From: Hugenholtzia roseola DSM 9546
Lineage (GTDB): Bacteria > Bacteroidota > Bacteroidia > Cytophagales > Bernardetiaceae
Assembly: GCF_000422585.1 (NCBI RefSeq)
Contig: NZ_KE383879.1
Coordinates: 1 to 64,000 of the forward strand
Direction of reading: 5' to 3'
Length of the DNA: 64,000 nucleotides
This document shows, in pieces, positions 45,011 through 54,017 of this stretch. Position 1 is the first letter of the stretch. Every line of letters starts with the position of its first letter. The position numbers and the translations under genes were made by a program. The notes below the pieces were generated by a model, which worked only from the letters and a program-made list of their open reading frames with translations, was not told where the DNA came from and ran no database searches.

Positions 45011-45034
45011 AAAAAACGCCCCGAAGGGCGTGTT
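45011..45034 (-). terminator. Terminator of the ABC-F gene
   Basis: On the minus strand ACGCCC-TTCG-GGGCGT is followed by TTTTTTG. The TTCG tetraloop makes it a very stable hairpin. Confidence 0.9.
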
Positions 45035-45040
45035 AGGGCG

Positions 45041-46996
45041 TTACATTTGGAGCAGCCTCTCGGCTTGTGCAAGGGCATCTTCCCAATTTTGGGTAGCCGC
45101 CTCTATCTGTGTTTTCAAATCTTGGTACTGTTTGGAAAGGCTCTGCATTTTTTCGGGGTCAGCCAGATTTTGTGGCTCTGCCAGACGTTGCTCGACTTGC
45201 TTGGCTTGTGCTTCGAGTTGCAGAATTTGGGCTTCCCATTGTTCGGCTTCTTTTTCGGCTTTTTTTGCTTTTTTCTGAATTTCTTTTCGCTCTTCCTGCG
45301 AAACGCCGTTATGTTGCGCCTTTGCCGTCTGTGGGGTAGCCACTTTTTGAGCGGTTTTGTCCTGCTTTCGCGCCTCTTTTAGAAGCTCTTTTTGGGCTTC
45401 TTCGCGCTTTTTATACCATTCCTTAAATTCGTCATAAGTGCCGGGATATTCTTTTATTCTGTGGTCTTCTATCCACCAGATTTTGTTGGCAATCTGACTA
45501 ATAAAATAACGATTGTGCGAAACTGTTACGAAAGTGCCTTCATATTTTTGCAGCGCGTCTATCAAAACATCTACCGAAAACATGTCTAAGTGGTTGGTAG
45601 GTTCGTCTAAAAGTAGGAAGTTGGATTCCGAAAGTAGCATCTTAGCCAACGCCACACGCGCCTTTTCGCCGCCCGAAAGGACTTTGATTTTTTTAAAAAT
45701 ATCATCACCTACAAAAAGAAAGCAGCCCAAAATGGTGCGCAATTCGGCTTCGGTGCGGTCGGAGCTGTGTTGCCTAAGCTCCTCTAAAAGGTCGTTGGAA
45801 AGGGTGAGCGATTCGAGTTGGTGCTGGGCGTAAAAACTGGTCAGGACGTTGTGTCCGCCCTGAATTTTACCCGAAAACGCCTCTGTTCCTGCCAAAAGGC
45901 GCAACAAGGTAGATTTACCCTTGCCGTTTGCCCCAATAAGGGCGATTTTGTCGCCTCTATCAATTTGCGCCTCGCTTGCCTCTAAAATTTTCAAATCGCC
46001 GTAACTTTTCGAAACCTCCTCCAATTCTGCCACTACCTTACCCGAAGGCTGTCGGAAGCGGAAACGCACGCTCATGGTAGCCTGCCCATTGTCGACGGCT
46101 TCGATGCGCTCTATCTTTTCCAACTGCTTGACACGCGATTGCGCTTGCTTGGCTTTTGTGGCTTTTGCTTTAAACCTTTCCACAAAACGCTCCAATTCTT
46201 TTATTTTTTGTTGTTGATTGTCGTAGGCTTTTTGTTGTAATTCGGCGCGAAGGGCTTTTTCTTCCATATAAAAATCGTAGTTGCCCGAATAGCGGTCTAA
46301 TTTGCCGTTCCAAACCTCGACGATAACGTTACAACAATTATTTAGAAAATCTTGGTCGTGCGAAACAATGATAACTGCCCCTTCATAACTTTGCAAATAG
46401 GTTTCAATCCACTCGATAGAAGGCAAATCTAAGTGGTTGGTAGGTTCGTCTAAAAGCAATAAAGAAGGCTTTTGTAACAATAATTTGGCAAGCATCACGC
46501 GCATGCGCCAGCCCCCTGAAAATTCGCAAAGCGGACGTTTGAGGTCGGCGGTTTGAAAGCCTAAGCCCTCCAAAATCGCCTCTGCCTGCGCCTGAATCGA
46601 GTAGCCGCCAAGCGTTTCAAATTCGGCTTGCAGGTTTGAAAGTTCGTCTAAAAGCGCGTCCGAATAGTCGGTTTCCATCTTTTGCAAAATCTCGTCTATG
46701 CGTGCCTGCAACTGATTGGGGCGTTCGAAGGCTTGCATCGCCACTTTGAGGATAGATTCTTCGCTTTCGTAGGAAAGTAAGTCCTGATTGAGGAAACCGA
46801 TAGTGCAGTCTTTCGCCTTCGAAAGGCTGCCGCCGTCAGGCGTGTATTCACCCACGATAAGGCGCAGCAGGGTAGATTTGCCTGTGCCATTTGCGCCGAT
46901 AAGCCCGATGCGCTCTTTGGGTTTGATTTGCAAAGAGGCTTCCTCATAGATGGCTCTATCGCCAAAATAAAACGAGAGTTGATTGATGGTTAGCAT
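45041..46996 (-). CDS. ABC-F family ATPase (Uup/EttA-like translation factor)
   Basis: The start MLTINQLSFYFGDRAIYEEA gives 651 residues. Two ATP-binding cassettes are present in one chain without a membrane domain: GANGTGKSTLLRLIVG and GANGKGKSTLLRLLAG, each with a signature (FSGGWRMRVMLAKLLL; LSGGEKARVALAKMLL) and LLLDEPTNHLD. They are joined by a basic, helical linker (RFVERFKAKATKAKQAQS) that in this family reaches into the ribosomal E site. The C-terminal 110 residues form a coiled coil, as in Uup. It probably resolves stalled ribosomes. The -7 box lies only about 5 bp before the start codon. Confidence 0.9.
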   Translation of the reverse strand: MLTINQLSFYFGDRAIYEEASLQIKPKERIGLIGANGTGKSTLLRLIVGEYTPDGGSLSKAKDCTIGFLNQDLLSYESEESILKVAMQAFERPNQLQARIDEILQKMETDYSDALLDELSNLQAEFETLGGYSIQAQAEAILEGLGFQTADLKRPLCEFSGGWRMRVMLAKLLLQKPSLLLLDEPTNHLDLPSIEWIETYLQSYEGAVIIVSHDQDFLNNCCNVIVEVWNGKLDRYSGNYDFYMEEKALRAELQQKAYDNQQQKIKELERFVERFKAKATKAKQAQSRVKQLEKIERIEAVDNGQATMSVRFRFRQPSGKVVAELEEVSKSYGDLKILEASEAQIDRGDKIALIGANGKGKSTLLRLLAGTEAFSGKIQGGHNVLTSFYAQHQLESLTLSNDLLEELRQHSSDRTEAELRTILGCFLFVGDDIFKKIKVLSGGEKARVALAKMLLSESNFLLLDEPTNHLDMFSVDVLIDALQKYEGTFVTVSHNRYFISQIANKIWWIEDHRIKEYPGTYDEFKEWYKKREEAQKELLKEARKQDKTAQKVATPQTAKAQHNGVSQEERKEIQKKAKKAEKEAEQWEAQILQLEAQAKQVEQRLAEPQNLADPEKMQSLSKQYQDLKTQIEAATQNWEDALAQAERLLQM

Positions 46997-47000
46997 GCCG

Positions 47001-47008
47001 CAAAGGTA
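47001..47008 (-). promoter_or_regulatory. -7 box TACCTTTG directly before the ABC-F start
   Basis: The box ends 5 bp before the chosen ATG (46996). A transcript from it would have almost no leader. Confidence 0.5.
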
Positions 47009-47087
47009 GTGAAAAATTGTCTTGTAGCCTGCAAATAGAGAAGGCAAATTTTTGCTTTTATGCAGCCAGAGGTAGCAGGTTTTGGGG

Positions 47088-47236
47088 CAGTAGTGTTAAG
47101 TTCTGTAAAAAAACTTGTTTTTTCAAATTTGACACGAAATAAAATTTGGACTTAAACCCTAAGGGTCTTCAAGACCCTTAGGGTTTAGGGCATAGGACAA
47201 GTCAATGACTTGTCCCTACCTTAAAACGCCTGCCCT
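47088..47236. repeat. Inner repeat, right end truncated
   Basis: The left terminus CAGTAGTGTTAAGTTCTGTA is well kept. The inside has AAATAAAATTTGGACTTAAA, the AAACCCTAAGGGTC palindrome and a changed GGACAAGTCA palindrome. The right terminus is lost. Confidence 0.75.
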
Positions 47237-47324
47237 TTTCGAAGTCTTGACATCTTTGTGCCATCTTTTTTCTAAAAAAACGTACCTTTGCCTTCCATAA
47301 GGGTTAGGTTTGCCCAAAAATTGC

Positions 47325-47332
47325 TAACTTTG
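47325..47332 (+). promoter_or_regulatory. -7 box TAACTTTG for parC
   Basis: It lies about 77 bp before the parC ATG. A second candidate, TACCTTTG, is at 47283-47290. Confidence 0.5.
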
Positions 47333-47409
47333 CTTGCAATTTGTATAAAAAACAACAAAAAGGCGGTTTGCTTTCGCATTTCCGTCCCACTTCAGCCTTT
47401 ATTCCAACT

Positions 47410-49977
47410 ATGAGCGATATTTTCAACTCTTCTGCGCCCGATTCAGACGCATCACAAGCGGCTTCGCAAGACAATAACGCGATAGCAGGCAGTCTGCCCC
47501 TTTCAGGTCTGTATGAAAATTGGTTTTTAGATTATGCTTCCTACGTAATTTTAGAGCGTGCCGTTCCTACCATCGAAGACGGCTTAAAGCCTGTGCAGCG
47601 TCGTCTTTTGCACTCGATGTTTGATATGCATGACGGCAGGTATCATAAAGTTGCCAATGTGATAGGACAGACGATGCAATATCACCCCCATGGCGATGCC
47701 TCCATCGGCGAAGCCTTAGTAAATATGGGGCAAAAAGATTTGCTCATAGACACACAAGGAAATTGGGGGGACGTGCGTACAGGCGATAGTGCGGCGGCGG
47801 CGCGTTATATAGAGGCGCGTTTGTCTAAATTTGCCTTAGATATACTTTTTAATCCGCAGACAACCAAGTGGCAACTTTCTTATGATGGCAGAAAGCGCGA
47901 ACCAACTACGCTGCCTGTCAAATTTCCACTTGTCTTGGCACAGGGCGTAGAGGGTATTGCAGTCGGTTTGGCTACCAAAATTCTGCCCCATAACTTCAAC
48001 GAACTCATCGAGGCGTGTATCGCAACCTTGCGCGGCAAAAAATTCGAGCTTTTTCCCGACTTTCCCACAGGCGGACTCTGCGATGTCAAGGATTACGAAG
48101 GCGGCAAAAGAGGGGGCAGGGTGCGCGTGCGTGCCAAAATAGAGCAATTAGACAAACAGACCTTAGTCATCAAAGAAATTCCCTTCGGCACGACCACAGG
48201 CAGCCTTATCGATTCTATCATCAAGGCAAATACCAGCGGCAAAATCAAAATCAAGCAGGTGATAGATAACACCGCCGCCGAGGTAGAGGTCTTGGTAAAA
48301 TTGGCGGCAGGGGTTTCGCCCGACGTAACCATCAGTGCGCTTTATGCCTTTACCGATTGCGAAGTTTCTATTTCGCCCAATGCCTGCGTGATTGTAGCCG
48401 ATAAGCCTCACTTTTTGCGTGTAGAGGAAATTTTGAAGTACAATGCCGATTATACCCAAGAACTTTTACGGCAGGAGCTTGAAATTCGAAAGCAAGAATT
48501 ATTAGAAAAAATCTTTTTTTCCTCCCTCGAAAGGCTTTTTATCGAAGAAGGCATCTACAAAAGAATTGAAGACTGCCAAACTTGGGAAGCCGTCATTGCC
48601 ACCATTCATGCGGGGCTTGCGCCTTTTGCCAAAGATTTCTACCGCGCCATTACCGATGAGGACGTTTTGAAACTCACCGAAATTAAAATCAAGCGCATCT
48701 CCAAATTCGACAAAGAAAAAGCCGACGATTTGAGGCTCAAAATGGAAACCGAACTACAAGAGGTAGAGCATCATTTGGCAAATCTGACCGACTACGCCGT
48801 CGCTTATTTCAAAGAACTCAAACGCAAATACGGCGCAGGCAGAGAGCGCAAGACCCAACTCACGTCCTTCGATACCATCGAAGCCTCCGTTGTGGCTGCC
48901 AACAACGCCAAACTCTACATCAACCGCGCCGAAGGTTTTATCGGTTTTGGTCTGAAAAAGGACGAATTTGTTTGTGATTGTTCGGATATCGATGACGTAA
49001 TTGTTTTTCGGGAAGATGGCATCATGAAGGTTGTAAAAATTGCCGAAAAGCTATTTGTAGGAAAGGGCGTGATTCATATCGATATTTTCCGAAAAGGCGA
49101 CGATAGGAAGGTCTATAATATGGCATACCTCGATGGCAAAACAGGCAGGGTGATGGTCAAACGCTTTCAAGTGCTGGGCGTAACGCGCGATAGAGAGTAT
49201 CAATTAGCTACCGAACACAAACTTTCGAAGGTGCATTATTTTTCTGCAAACCCCAACGGGGAAGCCGAAATCGTCAATGTCTTGCTCTCGAATGCCTGCA
49301 AAGCCAAAGTCAAGACCTTCGATTTTAACTTTGCCGAACTCGAAATCAAGGGCAGAACTGCCGTCGGAAATATTCTGACCAAATACCCTATCCGCCGCAT
49401 CAAACTGCTCAAAGAGGGCGAATCTACGCTGGGTGCTTTGACAATTTATTACGACCCCGCCACAGGCACGCTCAATAAAGACGCAATGGGTAAAAAATTA
49501 GGCGAATTTGAAAATCAAGATGCGATTATTGCCTTCTATAAAGATGGCTCGTATGAAATTACCAACTACGAACTCACCAATCGTTATGAAATTGATAAAC
49601 TTGTGGCGATTGAAAAGTTCAACCCCGACCTTGTCATTTCGGCAGTTTATTTAGAAGGCATCAGCAAAAATGTCTATATCAAACGCTTTAAAATTGAAAC
49701 GACCACACAGGGCAAGCCTTTTCAGTTTATTTCGGTGCATAAAGATTCTGCCATCTTGGGGCTTACTACCGAAGCTGCCGAAAAGGTAGAACTCTATTTT
49801 ACCAAAGACCGCAAAAAGCAAAAAATCGCCTATCCGCTCCATACCTTAGAAGAGGTCAAGGGCTGGCGTGCCTTAGGCAGAAAGCTCGAAGAGCCAAACA
49901 TTTATGAAGCCAAATTTATCTTGCCCCAAAAAGAGGCGGAAACGGCACAAAATGGCTTAACCTTCGAAGCGGAATAA
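47410..49977 (+). CDS. parC: DNA topoisomerase IV subunit A
   Basis: The start MSDIFNSSAPDSDASQAASQ gives 855 residues. The breakage-reunion domain shows YASYVILERAVPTIEDGLKP, VGQTMQYHPHGDASIGEALV-like segment IGQTMQYHPHGDASIGEALV, and AAARYIEARLSKFA, in which Tyr is the catalytic residue that forms the DNA-protein link. A coiled-coil region follows (about 380-500). The C-terminal half carries blades of a beta-pinwheel but lacks a clear GyrA box (QRRGGKG), so topoisomerase IV is more likely than gyrase. The parE partner is not adjacent. It removes links between daughter chromosomes. Confidence 0.9.
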   Translation: MSDIFNSSAPDSDASQAASQDNNAIAGSLPLSGLYENWFLDYASYVILERAVPTIEDGLKPVQRRLLHSMFDMHDGRYHKVANVIGQTMQYHPHGDASIGEALVNMGQKDLLIDTQGNWGDVRTGDSAAAARYIEARLSKFALDILFNPQTTKWQLSYDGRKREPTTLPVKFPLVLAQGVEGIAVGLATKILPHNFNELIEACIATLRGKKFELFPDFPTGGLCDVKDYEGGKRGGRVRVRAKIEQLDKQTLVIKEIPFGTTTGSLIDSIIKANTSGKIKIKQVIDNTAAEVEVLVKLAAGVSPDVTISALYAFTDCEVSISPNACVIVADKPHFLRVEEILKYNADYTQELLRQELEIRKQELLEKIFFSSLERLFIEEGIYKRIEDCQTWEAVIATIHAGLAPFAKDFYRAITDEDVLKLTEIKIKRISKFDKEKADDLRLKMETELQEVEHHLANLTDYAVAYFKELKRKYGAGRERKTQLTSFDTIEASVVAANNAKLYINRAEGFIGFGLKKDEFVCDCSDIDDVIVFREDGIMKVVKIAEKLFVGKGVIHIDIFRKGDDRKVYNMAYLDGKTGRVMVKRFQVLGVTRDREYQLATEHKLSKVHYFSANPNGEAEIVNVLLSNACKAKVKTFDFNFAELEIKGRTAVGNILTKYPIRRIKLLKEGESTLGALTIYYDPATGTLNKDAMGKKLGEFENQDAIIAFYKDGSYEITNYELTNRYEIDKLVAIEKFNPDLVISAVYLEGISKNVYIKRFKIETTTQGKPFQFISVHKDSAILGLTTEAAEKVELYFTKDRKKQKIAYPLHTLEEVKGWRALGRKLEEPNIYEAKFILPQKEAETAQNGLTFEAE

Positions 49978-50029
49978 GGGCAAAGTGCCACAAAAGTAAA
50001 AAAAGAAGTTTTTTTCTGGAAAGGGCGCA

Positions 50030-51046
50030 TTACAGAATAGCATTTTGAGATACTAAAAAATCAATCAGTTTGGACAAACTCTCAAAGTTTTGCGCCCCTT
50101 CTTCATTTTTCCAAAAACCCTGCGCCTGCCAAAGAAAGGCGGCTTGGTGGCGTTCTGCGGCAATCTTGATATGTTTAGACTCGAAAAAAAGAGGCGTGAG
50201 GCTTGTCTTTTGTAAGGCTACTTCTGTCCAATAAGTCGCCAGCGCGTCCCCTTCGAGAAAGGGCGCGAAAGTGGGCGTATTTTTCAAAAGAAAATTACCT
50301 GTATGGGCTTCAAAGGTAAAATGTTGGTGAGGGAAAAAATTTGCCAAACTGCCATCGAGTGCCAAATCCTCTGCCAATCCGACCAACAACTTTTTTTCGG
50401 GTGTGATAAGCCAAAGGCGATGTGCCTGCTGCAAAGCCAAAGAGAGTTCGTGCGTAGAAACCAAAATGGCTTTTTGCTGTTTTTGTGCCACCTGCCTCAA
50501 ATTGAGGATAACTTCATAGCGGCTCACCCAATCGAGGTGCGCTGTGGGTTCGTCTAAAAAAATAGCCCCTCCGTCTTGTGCCAAAGCACGCGCAATGAGA
50601 GCCTTTTGCTTCTGCCCGTCGGAAAGGGCAAAAAAAGGCTGCTCCGCCAAATGCCCAATGCCTGTCGCTTGTAGTGCCTTTGTAATAATGACAAGGTCGG
50701 CTTCCGAATGAGAATCTATCCAATTTGTGTGAGGATACCTACCCAAACTTACCAATTCGCCTACCGTAAGGCGTTCTGTGGTCAGATTTTCGGTCAGCAC
50801 TAAGGAAATAAGCTGTGCGCGTTTCTTTTTGGGAATGTGTGCAATGGGCAACCCCTGCCAAAAAATATCGCCCCATAGCGGTTTTTGCAAGCCTGCTAAG
50901 GTGCGCAGGAGCGTAGATTTGCCCGTCCCGTTAGCACCTAAAAGGCAGGTCAGTTCGCCCCTATGCAGTGAAAGGGATAAGTTTTCCAAAAGCACTTGCG
51001 TATTGCGCCCCTGATAGCCGATGGCTAAATTTTGCGTGTCGAGCAT
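50030..51046 (-). CDS. ABC transporter ATP-binding protein, siderophore/cobalamin (FecE/BtuD) type
   Basis: This 338-residue protein has Walker A (LLGANGTGKSTLLRTLAG), the signature FALSDGQKQKALIARALAQD, Walker B GAIFLDEPTAHLDWVSRYEV and an H-loop (AILVSTHELSLALQQA). The order and the spacing fit the iron-siderophore/heme/B12 importer class. About 90 extra residues at the C-terminus (after TPEKKLLVGLAEDLALDGSL) form a soluble region present in some Bacteroidota homologues. No permease or binding protein is nearby. A terminator separates it from rpoZ upstream. Confidence 0.87.
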   Translation of the reverse strand: MLDTQNLAIGYQGRNTQVLLENLSLSLHRGELTCLLGANGTGKSTLLRTLAGLQKPLWGDIFWQGLPIAHIPKKKRAQLISLVLTENLTTERLTVGELVSLGRYPHTNWIDSHSEADLVIITKALQATGIGHLAEQPFFALSDGQKQKALIARALAQDGGAIFLDEPTAHLDWVSRYEVILNLRQVAQKQQKAILVSTHELSLALQQAHRLWLITPEKKLLVGLAEDLALDGSLANFFPHQHFTFEAHTGNFLLKNTPTFAPFLEGDALATYWTEVALQKTSLTPLFFESKHIKIAAERHQAAFLWQAQGFWKNEEGAQNFESLSKLIDFLVSQNAIL

Positions 51047-51052
51047 AAAAAA

Positions 51053-51101
51053 ACAAGCCCCATCTTTTGTTTTTGGATAGTCAAAAAGATAGGGCTTTTA
51101 T
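51053..51101 (-). terminator. Terminator of the bamD-rpoZ unit
   Basis: On the minus strand AAGCCCTATCTTTT pairs with AAAAGATGGGGCTT and is followed by GTTTTTTT. It starts about 9 bp after the rpoZ stop. Confidence 0.88.
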
Positions 51102-51109
51102 ATTGAAGA

Positions 51110-51451
51110 TTAACTTTTTTCTTCGCGATGCGGATTTTTGATGATAAGTTCGTTTGCCAAAAGTTCGTCTAAGGCAGTAATAGAAGGCTTAGGCAAACGC
51201 TCGTAATATTTCGAGACCTCGATTTGCTCTCTGTTTTCAAAGACCTCTTCCAAAGAATCGGAAGCGGTGTTAAATTCGGCGATTTTTTGGTTAAGCTCCT
51301 CTTTGAGTTGCGTAGAAATCTGACGCGCACGCTTAGATACGGACATCAAAGATTCGTAGATGTTGCCTGTATGAGAAGCAATCTCTTCTACATTTTGCGT
51401 AACGATAGAGGTGCGAAATTCTTTTTTAAGAGCGCGTTTGGGTTTTAACAT
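51110..51451 (-). CDS. rpoZ: RNA polymerase omega subunit-like protein (Rpb6 family)
   Basis: The start MLKPKRALKKEFRTSIVTQN gives 113 residues. The core GNIYESLMSVSKRARQISTQ followed by LKEELNQKIAEF matches the omega/Rpb6 helix-turn-helix that holds the beta-prime C-terminus. EVSKYYERLPKPSITALDEL is typical of the Bacteroidota form, which differs from the proteobacterial omega. It follows bamD by 51 bp, the arrangement found in related genomes, where coaBC comes next. Here the next gene is an ABC ATPase. Confidence 0.82.
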   Translation of the reverse strand: MLKPKRALKKEFRTSIVTQNVEEIASHTGNIYESLMSVSKRARQISTQLKEELNQKIAEFNTASDSLEEVFENREQIEVSKYYERLPKPSITALDELLANELIIKNPHREEKS

Positions 51452-51502
51452 ATAGCGGAAAAGGTTTGAGAGTCTGAATGGGAAAAAGACAAACACGCCC
51501 TA

Positions 51503-52315
51503 CTATTTGGGCGTGGCGACATCAAAATCTTGGCGCAATGCCTTATCTGCTGCCTGAAAGAAGCTCTCGGCGGCTTTTAAGTAGCTACTATTGGGGTACT
51601 TATCGATAAACTTCTGGTAGAAGGTTACGACCTGCCAATAGCGTTCTTTTTGTTTTGAAAAAGCACTCTTGCGTGCGTAGTCGTATTGCGCCTGTATCTT
51701 GAAAAAGGCTGCCTGCTCTTGAAGTTTCGAGTCGGGAAAGTCGCGCTCGAAGAGGTTGAAATTGATAATAGCGGCTTGGTAGCTTTCGAGCTTGTAGTAG
51801 AGTTTGGCGTTTTCAAAGGCTTTCTGCTCTAATTTCTTTCGCAAGACATCGATAAGAGAAGTCGCTTGTTTGGCATACTCGGTATCGGGGTAGGAAGAAA
51901 TGTAGTTTTGCAGGGCATTGATAGCGTCGGAAGTGCTTTCTTGGTCTAAATGCGGTTCGGGCGAAGCCTGATAGAGCGAAAAAGCGTGCATATAATAGGC
52001 TTCTTGTGCCTTTTCACTTCTACGATAGGTGTCATAGAAATTTTTGAAGTGGAAAGAAGCCAAGAGATATTGCTTTTGATAGAACTGACAATAGGCGTAT
52101 TTGAGCAAAATTTCTTCGGCTTGTGCGCCGCCCTTGACAATCGGTACGATGTCTTCTAAAAGCAGAGAAGCGCGATAGTAATCGCCTTTGTTGTAGTATT
52201 GCGTAGCCGACTCTAAGCGTTTGTCCCAACGCGGCTCTTTGAGGGCTTTTGAAAATTTGCTACAACTGCTACCCACTGCAAGCAGTAGGCTCAAAACCAA
52301 AATAATTCGTTTCAT
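51503..52315 (-). CDS. bamD: Outer-membrane assembly lipoprotein BamD
   Basis: The start MKRIILVLSLLLAVGSSCSK gives a lipoprotein signal with Cys18. The mature part of about 250 residues is made of TPR-like helical pairs (QYYNKGDYYRASLLLEDIVP, AEEILLKYAYCQFYQKQYLL, NALQNYISSYPDTEYAKQAT, YQAAIINFNLFERDFPDSKL). It is a core partner of BamA in inserting beta-barrel proteins. An excellent promoter lies just upstream, and rpoZ follows. Confidence 0.9.
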   Translation of the reverse strand: MKRIILVLSLLLAVGSSCSKFSKALKEPRWDKRLESATQYYNKGDYYRASLLLEDIVPIVKGGAQAEEILLKYAYCQFYQKQYLLASFHFKNFYDTYRRSEKAQEAYYMHAFSLYQASPEPHLDQESTSDAINALQNYISSYPDTEYAKQATSLIDVLRKKLEQKAFENAKLYYKLESYQAAIINFNLFERDFPDSKLQEQAAFFKIQAQYDYARKSAFSKQKERYWQVVTFYQKFIDKYPNSSYLKAAESFFQAADKALRQDFDVATPK

Positions 52316-52333
52316 GCGCATAGTTTAAGACTG

Positions 52334-52364
52334 CAAAATTACAACGATTTGCCTAAAAGACAAA
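52334..52364 (-). promoter_or_regulatory. Promoter TTTG-N19-TAATTTTG of bamD-rpoZ
   Basis: On the minus strand the -33 TTTG (52364-52361) and the -7 TAATTTTG (52341-52334) have near-ideal spacing and lie about 20 bp before the start. The -33 element overlaps the foot of the upstream terminator. Confidence 0.72.
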
Positions 52365-52400
52365 GCGTCAGGGAGAAATTTCTTTCCCTTCTGACGCTTT
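52362..52400 (-). terminator. Terminator downstream of the 52462-53079 gene
   Basis: AAGCGTCAG pairs with CTGACGCTT, with a second inner stem GGGAGAAA/TTTCTTTCCC. A T-rich stretch follows on the minus strand. Confidence 0.68.
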
Positions 52401-52461
52401 ATCTTACCAACTTGCTGCAAAAAGAGAGCGAAACAGGGGGTCGTTCTCTGCTCAAAAGGCG

Positions 52462-53079
52462 TTATTCCCAATTACCTGCAATAGAAACCTCCTCCATCGA
52501 GCCAAAACGCAAGAAACGACGCTTGGCAGAAGGGTGCGATTCGCTGCGCGTCTTATCCACAGGATAGGGGTCTACCACTTCGATAAGATTGACCATTGCG
52601 CCGCTGGCTTCTTTGATGTGTATGGCTTGGATTTTGAAAACTTTACCCTCCTGACCGGGTATTTTTTCGAGGTTCTCTACATCTACCTTGCTAAATTTAT
52701 CCTTCGGATAGATAATCTCCATAGCAGGGTCGCTGCCCAAAGTATCGTATTCGTAGCGGATACTATCGCCTAAGTGATAATCGGCAGTAGTACGGATTTT
52801 ATCGGCAGGGATAACAATTTCACGCTTATTGACCCGATAAATTACGCCATTTTTGATGAAGTTTTTAAGCGAATCCCAATTATCGGTATATTCACCTTTT
52901 TGGCTTTCGTAGGCTTTTTGGGCTTCGCGGATAAGTTTGAGCTGTGCAATGACCTTTGCCTCCGACTCTTTGATTTCGTTTTGCATCTTGATTTCAGAAG
53001 CTACCGAGTCATAGACAAAAAACGCCATCAGTGCCACAAAAGGCAGGGTTAGTAGGGTAAAGAGTGTGGTCTTTTTCAT
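52462..53079 (-). CDS. Unknown membrane-anchored protein
   Basis: I do not recognise this 205-residue protein. The start MKKTTLFTLLTLPFVALMAF gives an N-terminal membrane anchor. A coiled-coil follows (EIKMQNEIKESEAKVIAQLK) and then LIREAQKAYESQKGEYTDNW, which resembles the region after the first helix in type IV pilin-like proteins. The rest has beta-strand character (YRVNKREIVIPADKIRT, GKVFKIQAIHIKEASGAMVN). A longer frame to 53235 lacks support. It could be a periplasm-facing subunit of an envelope complex. Confidence 0.65.
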   Translation of the reverse strand: MKKTTLFTLLTLPFVALMAFFVYDSVASEIKMQNEIKESEAKVIAQLKLIREAQKAYESQKGEYTDNWDSLKNFIKNGVIYRVNKREIVIPADKIRTTADYHLGDSIRYEYDTLGSDPAMEIIYPKDKFSKVDVENLEKIPGQEGKVFKIQAIHIKEASGAMVNLIEVVDPYPVDKTRSESHPSAKRRFLRFGSMEEVSIAGNWE

Positions 53080-54017
53080 CGAAAATAGAATTAGAGAAAA
53101 GAAGAAGTTTGAAGTGGGAAAAGCAGTTAGCGACAAGCACTTCCTTAGCAACAGGCGAGCGCGAAGTCGCAAACGCGATATAGGCAGGGGCAGGAAGTAG
53201 CAACCAAAAGGAAAGACAATAGATTTTGGCTGCAATTATAGAAACTTTTTGGGCTAAAAGCAAAGTCTATGCGATAAGAATTGATGAATTTGCACGGCAA
53301 ACCCCAAGAGCGGCTCAATTTGCCCTGCAAGCCGTCGGGAGAAAAACGCTGTATTTTGAAAAAAATTCGTATTTTTGCAGCAAAGATAGGCATTGGGCTA
53401 TCTTTCAAAACAAGACTTTACTTTTCGGTGGCTTTGCGCACTTTTCGAGAAAGTAAAGATACAAAAGACGTGCTTCCCTACTTTCTTTGCTTTGGGAGAG
53501 GAAAAACCTTTCGCCCTTTGCCCAAGAGTCTGCCAAGTGCTTATTTTGAAATGATGTTTGCCCGATGTATTTCTCTTGATAGTGAAAGGATTTTACAAAC
53601 CCTTCAAAAAGATTTTAAAAGGTTTTTGAAAGATTCTTGTGTTTAGTAGGCTTGGTGCTTAAAAGAGTCTATTGCGCAGTTGGAAAAGATTGGGAACATA
53701 ATACCTTGAAATTGAGATACCGAGCCATTGAGAGCCTTGTGCCATTTGCAGATGCACCCGCCTGGTCAGATGCCGACAGTCTTGTCTATCCTAAAAGGGC
53801 AAACGCCAAAAGGCAGCCCCAAAAGCGGGCTTTTCCCCTTCAATTTCACGCCCCTTTTCCCTGCAATCGCTTGCTGCCGCCATTGCCGAAAGACCTATTT
53901 TACTCAAATTTTTATTCATACGCCTCTGCTATCTTTGTTGTCTGCCAAGCGAGCCAACTGCTCCTGCCACACGCGCCAAAGGCACACAAAGGAGAGGATT
54001 AGCCCAAAACAACCTTT
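53080..54017. other. 938-bp stretch without a convincing gene
   Basis: Several open frames cross this region, but none has a sensible start, composition or family pattern. A hairpin AAAGATAG/CTATCTTT lies at 53382-53405. On the minus strand, TATCTTTG at 53388-53381 could be the promoter of the gene at 52462-53079, with a long leader. A plus-strand -7 box (TATCTTTG, 53930-53937) serves the next gene. An undetected small RNA is possible. Confidence 0.45.
53930..53937 (+). promoter_or_regulatory. -7 box TATCTTTG before the zinc-ribbon/RN-repeat gene
   Basis: It lies about 80 bp before the start codon and matches TAnnTTTG. Confidence 0.5.

Noticed and set aside
53281-54002. Several overlapping frames of about 120 codons in the gap before the RN-repeat gene
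   Set aside because: They start at poor codons, have unusual composition and no domain pattern, and the downstream promoter box lies inside one of them.
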